9,960 nt of DNA from Faecalibacterium sp. (GTDB taxonomy: Bacteria; Bacillota; Clostridia; Oscillospirales; Ruminococcaceae), in assembly GCA_017483235.1 (NCBI GenBank), contig JAFULE010000089.1, positions 1 through 9,960 of the forward strand. The letters run 5' to 3'. This document shows, piece by piece, positions 1-5,092 of the stretch. Positions within the stretch are counted from its first letter, which is position 1. Every line of letters begins with the position of its first letter. The position numbers were made by a program, and so were the translations under genes. The notes below the pieces were generated by a model, which saw only the letters and a program-made list of their open reading frames with translations, was not told the origin of the DNA and made no database searches.

Positions 1-438
1 GAGCGAATTCGTTGCCGCCATCCCCGCCCTGCGTGCCGAGTGCGGTGACCGTGCGGTACTGCGTGCTCTGCATTTCTATAAGGAAAACGCACGGGTGCCC
101 AAACAGGTGGCTGCGCTGCGCAGCGGCGATTTTGCGGCGTTCCTGCAGCTGGTCAAGGAGAGCGGTTACTCTTCCTGGATGTACCTGCAGAATGTGATCC
201 CTGCCGGCTACAAGCTGCATCAGGATGTGGCGCTGGCTCTGAATCTGTGCGAGATGTATCTGCAGGGTAAGGGCGCTACCGTGTGCATGGCGGCGGCTTT
301 GCCGGTACAGTACAAGCCTTTGTACCCTTCGAGCTGCTGGACTCTTTCCGCGCCGGCATCGATGCCGTGCTGGGCGAGGGCGCCTGTCATGTGCTGTCCA
401 TCCGCCCGCAGGGTGGTGTGGAAGTCTTTGCTGAATGA
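1..438 (+). pseudogene. galK: Galactokinase, C-terminal part, frameshifted (5' end outside window)
   Basis: Galactokinase phosphorylates galactose to galactose-1-phosphate with ATP in the cytoplasm, the first committed step of the Leloir pathway. From position 2 the frame reads through a GHMP-kinase C-terminal half (..HFYKENARVPKQVAAL.. and ..GYSSWMYLQNVIPAG..), the usual GalK region before the third motif. At about 277-279 one base is missing. The frame then continues one base earlier as RVHGGGFAGTVQAF (from 280), the conserved Gly-rich motif 3, and ends normally at VEVFAE with TGA at 436-438. Restoring one base, for example a T to give GCT TAC, would rejoin the two parts as GAY-RVHGGG. Without it, translation runs out of frame to a stop at 479-481 and loses motif 3, so the enzyme should be inactive. 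A real inactivating mutation and a sequencing or assembly error cannot be told apart here. The family call is confident and the pseudogene status is moderately so. Confidence 0.82.
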
Positions 439-492
439 TCGCAACCAGGCATCGTTCCTGCTTATCGTTTTACCGAGTTAAGAGGTACAACG

Positions 493-597
493 ATGAAACA
501 AAAATACGGCAAGTATCTATGCATTGAGATCACCAATCACTTTGCCTCCGTCGGTTATACGGTCAAGCTCTTCTCATTGACTTTTAACCTATCATAA
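493..597 (+). CDS. Short ORF, 34 aa, possible truncated 5' end of a lost gene
   Basis: An ATG at 493 is preceded by a good ribosome binding site, GAGG at 482-485, with seven bases between. The frame starts MKQKYGKYLCIEITNH and ends at TAA 595-597. I recognise no family. The first ~27 codons look like ordinary coding sequence. The last few read into AT-rich DNA that carries the promoter of the next gene (-35 at 577, -10 at 600). This would fit the 5' stump of a gene downstream of galK whose remainder was replaced when the XRE/DUF3990 module arrived. That is inference. It could equally be a genuine small protein or a chance ORF. Confidence 0.3.
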   Translation: MKQKYGKYLCIEITNHFASVGYTVKLFSLTFNLS

Positions 598-605
598 TTT
601 ATAAT
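577..605 (+). promoter_or_regulatory. Sigma-A-type promoter of the XRE/DUF3990 module
   Basis: TTGACT at 577-582 and a perfect TATAAT at 600-605 are separated by exactly 17 bases, the consensus housekeeping arrangement. Transcription would start near 612, leaving a very short leader before the HTH gene. The surrounding DNA is strikingly AT-rich compared with the galK region just upstream. Confidence 0.78.
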
Positions 606-627
606 TTAATAAATATCAAATGATAGG
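588..627. repeat. 8-bp inverted repeat around the -10 box, candidate operator
   Basis: CCTATCAT at 588-595 and its exact reverse complement ATGATAGG at 620-627 are separated by 24 bases. The left arm lies in the promoter spacer, and the right arm covers the likely first transcribed bases just upstream of the start codon. The position is that expected of an operator bound by an autoregulatory DNA-binding protein, and the first gene of the unit encodes an XRE helix-turn-helix. Binding is inferred. Confidence 0.5.
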
Positions 628-638
628 CGGTGCGGCCG

Positions 639-1490
639 TTGAAGGAACTAATTAGAATGATTCGTGCCAAGGCAAATATGAACCAGGAGCAGTTTGCTTC
701 TATGCTAGGCACTACTGTTGTGTCTATCAACAGATGGGAAAATGGTAAGACTGTTCCCAATCAGATGGCGCAAACAAATTTATATTTGTTCTGCAAGAAT
801 CAGGGCATTGATGTCGCTGATTTTGTGGCTGAAATGCGCCGTTATGAGCATACTCCTGATGATGGTGGAAATATCTTTTATCATGGTTCCAAGAAGGGCA
901 TTGTCGGAGACATTGCTCCCATCAGCCGCGCTGAGTGTGACTTCGGCCGGGGCTTCTACATGGGTACTGAGCCCCTTCAGCCTCTGACCTTAATATGTGC
1001 CGAAGACAAGCCAAAATTTTATACGGTAGAGTTTGACCTTTCTGGTCTAAAGGTGCTTGAAGTTGAAATCGGCATGGATTGGGCCATGATGATCGCATAC
1101 TACCGTAAGCAGATGGAAAAAGTGAAGGGTACTCCTATTTATGAGAAGTATGCTCGTTTTGCAGACGGCTATGATGTCATTGTGGGCTATATTGCCAATG
1201 ATCGTATGTATACCGAACTTGCCCGGTTCTTTAACGGAACCATCACGGATGTGGCGTTGAATAAATGCCTATCTGTGCTTGATCTCGGCAGGCAATATGT
1301 CGCCATCACGCAGAAAGCCTGTGACCAAATCAAAATCCTCGAAGAACGAGATCTGTATCTTTTGGAACGACTTGCCTTGCAGGACAAGAGTGTAGCAAGA
1401 CGCGCAGAGGGAATCGCTTTGGCAGAGGAAGTTGTAAAGCAGTATCGCCGAGAGGGACTGTTCTTCGATGAAATCCTGGGAGGGGTTTGA
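639..1490 (+). CDS. XRE HTH fused to a DUF3990 (ADP-ribosyltransferase-like) domain, putative toxin-antitoxin component
   Basis: The 283-residue protein begins with an XRE helix-turn-helix (about residues 4-58; NQEQFASMLGTTVVSINRWENGK is the recognition region). Then comes a domain with DUF3990 hallmarks: FYHGS (H82), DFGRGFYMGT (101-110), YDVIVGYIANDRMY (178-191) and QYVAITQKA (219-227). In the family these H, Y and Q positions resemble the NAD-binding motifs of ADP-ribosyltransferase folds, so the domain may modify a target with ADP-ribose; activity is inferred. A charged helical tail (236-283) follows. I chose TTG at 639 because AGGCGG (625-630) lies eight bases upstream and helix 1 of the HTH needs MKELIRMIRAK. 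GTG at 630 has no spaced ribosome site, and ATG at 657 would cut helix 1. The next gene begins three bases past its stop. The HTH probably autoregulates through the repeat at 588-627. The domain family call is fairly sure, the biological role is not. Confidence 0.8.
   Translation: MKELIRMIRAKANMNQEQFASMLGTTVVSINRWENGKTVPNQMAQTNLYLFCKNQGIDVADFVAEMRRYEHTPDDGGNIFYHGSKKGIVGDIAPISRAECDFGRGFYMGTEPLQPLTLICAEDKPKFYTVEFDLSGLKVLEVEIGMDWAMMIAYYRKQMEKVKGTPIYEKYARFADGYDVIVGYIANDRMYTELARFFNGTITDVALNKCLSVLDLGRQYVAITQKACDQIKILEERDLYLLERLALQDKSVARRAEGIALAEEVVKQYRREGLFFDEILGGV
1478..1485 (+). promoter_or_regulatory. Ribosome binding site that sets the start of the 140-aa partner gene
   Basis: GGGAGGGG lies inside the last codons of the DUF3990 gene. 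It is nine bases from its GGAGG core to ATG 1493 but only three bases to the in-frame TTG at 1487, so ATG 1493 is the preferred start. Confidence 0.65.
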
Positions 1491-1492
1491 TT

Positions 1493-1915
1493 ATGAACGA
1501 ATCTCTGAAGCTCGCTTTATGTGAGATGCAAGCACAGCTGTTTGTCCAGTCTCAGGAAAAAGGCTATGCCAGTGAAGCCTTTATCAATGCGTTCATGAAA
1601 TCAGATGTTGCCAAAGATCTCGACATGCCGTTCAATCACATGCAGTGGGCTGGTACGCATTACTTGATGGCCCGCATGGAGGAAGAGCACACAAATGAAC
1701 TTACCCAAGGTGAATGCTACGATACCGAGACGCTCTATTGGACTGGCTATCTTTATCGCTACTGGCACATCTATACTGGCGAAAGCAGCCGCGAGATACT
1801 CAAGCAGGCATCTGCAAAAACGATGCGGATTGTCTATCTTATGTATCATACCATGAGTCCAGAGATGGCCATTGATCGGCTGAAGGAGTCCTATCTCGAA
1901 AAACATCGCAAGTAA
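1493..1915 (+). CDS. Uncharacterised 140-aa helical protein, partner of the DUF3990 protein
   Basis: I do not recognise a named family. The protein is short, acidic to neutral and looks all-alpha, with no signal peptide or membrane segment. Visible features are an N-terminal helix (LALCEMQAQLFVQ), a SEAFINAFMKSDVAKDLD segment, the aromatic motif FNHMQWAGTHYL, and a second aromatic stretch, TLYWTGYLYRYWHIYTGESS, followed by two C-terminal helices. It starts three bases after the stop of the XRE/DUF3990 gene, with a strong ribosome binding site inside that gene, so the two are co-transcribed and almost certainly work together. By analogy with two-gene toxin-antitoxin units it could be the neutralising partner, or the target-recognition partner, of the ADP-ribosyltransferase-like protein. 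That is inference from position only. An in-frame TTG at 1487 would add two residues but is too close to the ribosome binding site. Confidence 0.75.
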   Translation: MNESLKLALCEMQAQLFVQSQEKGYASEAFINAFMKSDVAKDLDMPFNHMQWAGTHYLMARMEEEHTNELTQGECYDTETLYWTGYLYRYWHIYTGESSREILKQASAKTMRIVYLMYHTMSPEMAIDRLKESYLEKHRK

Positions 1916-2062
1916 ATCAAAGAAGTGTCGGCGTCAAACCTAGCACAACTTGCAAGCGATATGCGAACGGCAGTCTGTTCAGAAAAGTACTGCGAAAATC
2001 GATTGTACTGTGGTATCGGAAAAGATGACACACATTGGATGAAAATATACGGCTTCAGAAGA

Positions 2063-2097
2063 AAAAAGACCTGAAATCTTACGATTTCAGGTCTTTT

Positions 2098-2098
<1 letters not shown>
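2063..2098. terminator. Bidirectional intrinsic terminator between the accessory module and tRNA-Ala
   Basis: A perfect 16-bp inverted repeat, AAAAAGACCTGAAATC at 2063-2078 and its complement at 2083-2098, encloses a four-base loop. It has a U-tract on either strand. On the minus strand it begins right at the encoded CCA end of tRNA-Ala and terminates that transcript. On the plus strand it lies about 150 bases past the 140-aa gene and can end the accessory operon. Confidence 0.85.
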
Positions 2099-2173
<75 letters not shown>

Positions 2174-2211
2174 ATATTCGGTTGTGCAGTACGGTGTTTC
2201 GCGGCTGCCTG

Positions 2212-2243
2212 ATTATATTACCACCGTCGGTAGGGAATGTCAA
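2212..2243 (-). promoter_or_regulatory. Promoter of tRNA-Ala
   Basis: On the minus strand a perfect TTGACA (2238-2243) is followed after 17 bases by TAATAT (2215-2220). An overlapping perfect TATAAT (2212-2217) sits at 20-base spacing. The resulting leader before the tRNA 5' end would be about 30-40 bases. Confidence 0.65.
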
Positions 2244-2295
2244 TAGATTTTTGAAAATATTTTTGGCGTAATCAATATCTGTTGATGCTCTGAAC

Positions 2296-2324
2296 TTGAA
2301 TAAATGACGAATGGCCTATATACT
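2296..2324 (+). promoter_or_regulatory. Promoter of the MBOAT/AlgJ-like operon
   Basis: TTGAAT at 2296-2301 and TATACT at 2319-2324 are separated by 17 bases. They point towards the acyltransferase gene, whose start codon is about 50 bases downstream. This promoter runs divergently from that of tRNA-Ala, about 50 bases away. Confidence 0.6.
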
Positions 2325-2375
2325 AAATTTGATTGTACTATTGTGCAGCACAGGCTGCCGAAAGGCTGGTAGGAT

Positions 2376-3785
2376 ATGCTGTTTTCCTCGGTTCAGTTTT
2401 TGTTTTTCTTTCTTCCGCTGACATTGGCACTGTATTACGTCTTACCTAAGAAATGCCGTAACCTGGTGTTGGCTGCGGTCAGTTTGTTGTTTTTTCTATG
2501 GTCGGCGCTCCGCTATGCGGCAATGCTTGTGCTATTTGCAGCCTTTAACTGGTGCGCCGGTTTATTGCTGCAGCGATACCGATCGGTAAAACCCTTGCTG
2601 GGTTTTACCGTTGGTGTCGATCTGGCATTGCTGCTATATTTCAAATATGCAGGGTTCTTTGCCCAAAGCATCAATTCGGTGCTGTCTACGCAGCTCCCCA
2701 TTGTGCAGTTGGCACTTCCGCTTGGCATCAGTTTTTATGTGTTTGTCGCAGTGGGGTATTGCATTGATGTGGCTTTGGGCCGCATTGAGGCGGAAAAGAA
2801 TCCGGTGCGCTTTTTTGTGTTTCTGGCTTTTTTCGGACATGGTCCTTCGGGGCCAATCGTGCAGTACACCCACCAGCAGCCAATGCTGGCGGTGGATGCG
2901 CCTGCACGTAAGGTGGATGTTGCACGCTTTTGCTACGGTATCAAGCGTTTTTCCTACGGCCTTGCCAAAAAGGCACTGATCGCCGATCAGCTGGGTTATA
3001 CCTATGCACGCATTACTTCGGTCTCGGCCGAAAAGATCCCCGGCTTCATTCTGCTTGTAGGCTATGCCATGTATCTGATGCAGCTGTATTTTGACTTTTC
3101 TGGTTACAGCGATATGGCGGTTGGCCTTGGCGAAATGCTGGGCCTGCGTATGCCCGAAAATTTTAAATATCCCTATCAATCGGCTACGGTGGGCGAGTTC
3201 TGGCGCCGGTGGCATATCACCCTGTCCGACTGGTTTCAGACCTATGTGTATTTCCCGCTGGGCGGCAGCCGCTGCAGCATGGCAAAAACCTGCCGCAATC
3301 TGTTGATCGTATTTGCGCTTACCGGTCTGTGGCATGGTGCAGCGTGGAACTATGTGGTATTTGGTTTGTATCACGGTGTGCTGCTGTGCATCGAACGCTT
3401 GTTTTTGCGCCGCTGGCTGCAGACAAAGCCCAAATTCATTGGTCATTGCTACACCATGCTGGCCGTTTACTTTGGCTTTATCATGTTTGGTGCACCCGGG
3501 TTCGAACAGGGAATTGCAGCCATCCGGGGCATTCTTACCATGCAGCCGGGTGCAGCCGGTATGACGATGGCCGCATTTATGAGCCTGAAGCAATGGCTGA
3601 TTTTTGCAGTGGCTTGCGTGTTGTGTGGCCCGCTGCAGGCGATTTTCCCCAAAATGAAAGCCTGCATGACCGAACAGGCGCCGCCCAAGGCAGCTGAAAT
3701 GCTTTTGATTTTGGTGCTGCTGTTCCTTGGTATTGCCAGTGTTTCTGCCGGCAATTATCAGGCGTTTATCTATTTCCAGTTCTGA
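2376..3785 (+). CDS. MBOAT-family O-acyltransferase, AlgI type
   Basis: This 469-residue polytopic membrane protein belongs to the membrane-bound O-acyltransferase family, AlgI branch. These proteins pass acetyl groups from a cytoplasmic donor across the membrane for O-acetylation of extracellular polysaccharides. Family motifs in order: N-terminal LFSSVQFLFFFLPLTLALYY (2-21); SGPIVQY (158-164), corresponding to the AGPI motif of relatives; QLYFDFSGYSDMA (236-248); ENFKYPYQSATVGEFWRRWH (261-280); and GLWHG (317-321), in which H320 is the expected catalytic histidine. Length is as usual for AlgI. GAAAGG at 2360-2365 serves as ribosome site for ATG 2376. The AlgJ-like gene follows after 15 bases, forming a two-gene O-acetylation unit. 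DltB is a less likely identity, since no dltA, dltC or dltD is nearby and the partner is AlgJ/AlgX-like. The acceptor polymer is unknown. Confidence 0.92.
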   Translation: MLFSSVQFLFFFLPLTLALYYVLPKKCRNLVLAAVSLLFFLWSALRYAAMLVLFAAFNWCAGLLLQRYRSVKPLLGFTVGVDLALLLYFKYAGFFAQSINSVLSTQLPIVQLALPLGISFYVFVAVGYCIDVALGRIEAEKNPVRFFVFLAFFGHGPSGPIVQYTHQQPMLAVDAPARKVDVARFCYGIKRFSYGLAKKALIADQLGYTYARITSVSAEKIPGFILLVGYAMYLMQLYFDFSGYSDMAVGLGEMLGLRMPENFKYPYQSATVGEFWRRWHITLSDWFQTYVYFPLGGSRCSMAKTCRNLLIVFALTGLWHGAAWNYVVFGLYHGVLLCIERLFLRRWLQTKPKFIGHCYTMLAVYFGFIMFGAPGFEQGIAAIRGILTMQPGAAGMTMAAFMSLKQWLIFAVACVLCGPLQAIFPKMKACMTEQAPPKAAEMLLILVLLFLGIASVSAGNYQAFIYFQF

Positions 3786-3800
3786 GCAGGGAGGGGTATT

Positions 3801-4880
3801 ATGAAAGAAAAATCGAATAACACCCTGCTGCAAAAACTGTTTATTGCGGTATTCTGTGGTGTCCTGGGGCTTTCACTTGTCGTATTCAATACGTTCTCAA
3901 AACAGCTTTCGCAGGATAACCACGAAAATCGTCTGCTTACGGCATTGCCTACCGTGCTGCAGAGTGCTCCACGTGATTTTCTGCATAATCTGGACGCCTT
4001 TCTTGTGGACAATGCCCCGTTCCGGTATCAGTTTGTGCGCAAGAATGCGGAGCTGAACTATAAGCTGTTTGGTGTCAGCGAAAGCGATCAGGTACTGGCC
4101 GGAAAAGACGGATGGCTATTCTTTAAAGATGGTCAGGCTGCAGCCCAGCCGATGGCAAACTATCAGGGGCTGCCGGAACTGAATGATCCTCAGGAAACTT
4201 TGGCCATCGCGGCGCAGCAGCTGCAGCGGATGCAGCAGCGTTTGGCAGAACATGGCTGCACACTGGTGCTTGACATCACCCCCAGCAAAGACCGCATCTA
4301 TCAGGAATACATGCCGGATGGTTATCCCATTGTGGATCAGGTCAGCCGCGCCGACAGAATGGTAGAATATTTCCGCACGCATACCAGTGTGCCGATCGTT
4401 TGGCAGCGGGATGCTCTTCGCGAACAGGCACTGGCAAACCCGGAGCTGCCCTTGTATTATCAAACCGATACGCACTGGAATATGGCGGGTGCCCTGCTGG
4501 GAGCAGACGGTATTTTTCAGGCGCTTGGGATGGAGACACTTCCGTTTGAAGCATACAGCGTTATGGAGAATGGCACACAGTTTGGCGATTTGACCAGTGT
4601 GGCAGCTCTTTACAATGTTTTACCGATCAATCCGGATTATCGACCTTCGCAATATGAAACTTTATTCGACAAGGACGAAAGAATGATCGGTGTATTGGGC
4701 GATTCGTTCAGTGATTATTATATGACCTATCTGGAAACCCGTTTTACAGGTGCATGGCGTTTCCATATTGACGATTATAATGTGGGGGTATTGGATGAAC
4801 CTGCATGTGATGTGTTGGTCATTTCGGTTACCGAACGCCAGCTGGAAAAGTTGCTGAATATTTGCGCTATGACACCCTGA
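3801..4880 (+). CDS. AlgJ/AlgX-like (DHHW family) SGNH-type acetyltransferase partner protein
   Basis: This 359-residue protein has a short basic N-terminus, one membrane anchor (about residues 11-31) and an extracytoplasmic domain. It shows the DHHW/AlgX-like pattern: ENRLLTALP (42-50) soon after the anchor, GKDGWLFF near residue 100, LDITPSKDRIY, DTHWN with D223 and H225, and GDSFS with S302. D, H and S in this order form the Ser-His-Asp triad of AlgX/AlgJ-type SGNH O-acetyltransferases, so it probably attaches the acetyl group delivered by the MBOAT protein to a surface glycan. A strong GGGAGGGG site at 3789-3796 precedes ATG 3801, and the MBOAT stop lies only 15 bases upstream, so the two are co-expressed. 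A terminator follows at 4901. The family is well supported. The acceptor polymer is not revealed by the neighbours. Confidence 0.87.
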   Translation: MKEKSNNTLLQKLFIAVFCGVLGLSLVVFNTFSKQLSQDNHENRLLTALPTVLQSAPRDFLHNLDAFLVDNAPFRYQFVRKNAELNYKLFGVSESDQVLAGKDGWLFFKDGQAAAQPMANYQGLPELNDPQETLAIAAQQLQRMQQRLAEHGCTLVLDITPSKDRIYQEYMPDGYPIVDQVSRADRMVEYFRTHTSVPIVWQRDALREQALANPELPLYYQTDTHWNMAGALLGADGIFQALGMETLPFEAYSVMENGTQFGDLTSVAALYNVLPINPDYRPSQYETLFDKDERMIGVLGDSFSDYYMTYLETRFTGAWRFHIDDYNVGVLDEPACDVLVISVTERQLEKLLNICAMTP

Positions 4881-4900
4881 AACTGGAATAAAACTAGTAA

Positions 4901-4930
4901 AATGTCGCTGGCTTTCAGCGGCATTTTTTT
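4901..4930 (+). terminator. Intrinsic terminator of the O-acetylation operon
   Basis: The stem AATGTCGCTG (4901-4910) pairs with CAGCGGCATT (4916-4925), with one G-U pair. It has a five-base loop and is followed by a run of T to 4930, about 20 bases past the stop codon of the AlgJ-like gene. Confidence 0.85.
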
Positions 4931-5092
4931 GTCTTCATATGGTATGTTGTTTCACATTTTTTGCACAACTTTATCACCGCATTTCCATTGGTTGTTCTAT
5001 TGGTTATCACATCGCTGCGGTAATTTATGGTAAGGTACTGTTAAGTCACCAGTATCCCGAACCAGATTACAACAGGAAGAAGGAACGATCCT
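4931..5092 (+). other. Intergenic leader of the efflux operon
   Basis: The promoter of the three-gene efflux operon must lie here, between the terminator and the membrane fusion gene, but I see no convincing -35/-10 pair. The ribosome binding site AGAAGGA (5078-5084) is eight bases from ATG 5093. No regulator gene or recognisable riboswitch is present. Confidence 0.4.

Noticed and set aside
1916..2074. Open frame directly after the TAA of the 140-aa gene, with ATG at 1961 (37 aa)
   Set aside because: It reads plausibly (KEVSASNLAQLASD..) and is in frame with the upstream gene, suggesting possible readthrough or a lost extension. It has no ribosome binding site and runs into the terminator hairpin, so I do not call it a gene.
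2634..3833. 399-aa ORF on the minus strand
   Set aside because: It lies antisense to the MBOAT gene, whose motifs are unmistakable. The product is His/Gln/Cys-rich, without family features or a ribosome binding site, as expected of a shadow frame.
2376..4880. D-alanylation (dltB/dltD) operon
   Set aside because: The MBOAT size and motifs fit AlgI better, the partner has the DHHW/AlgX pattern, and dltA and dltC are absent.
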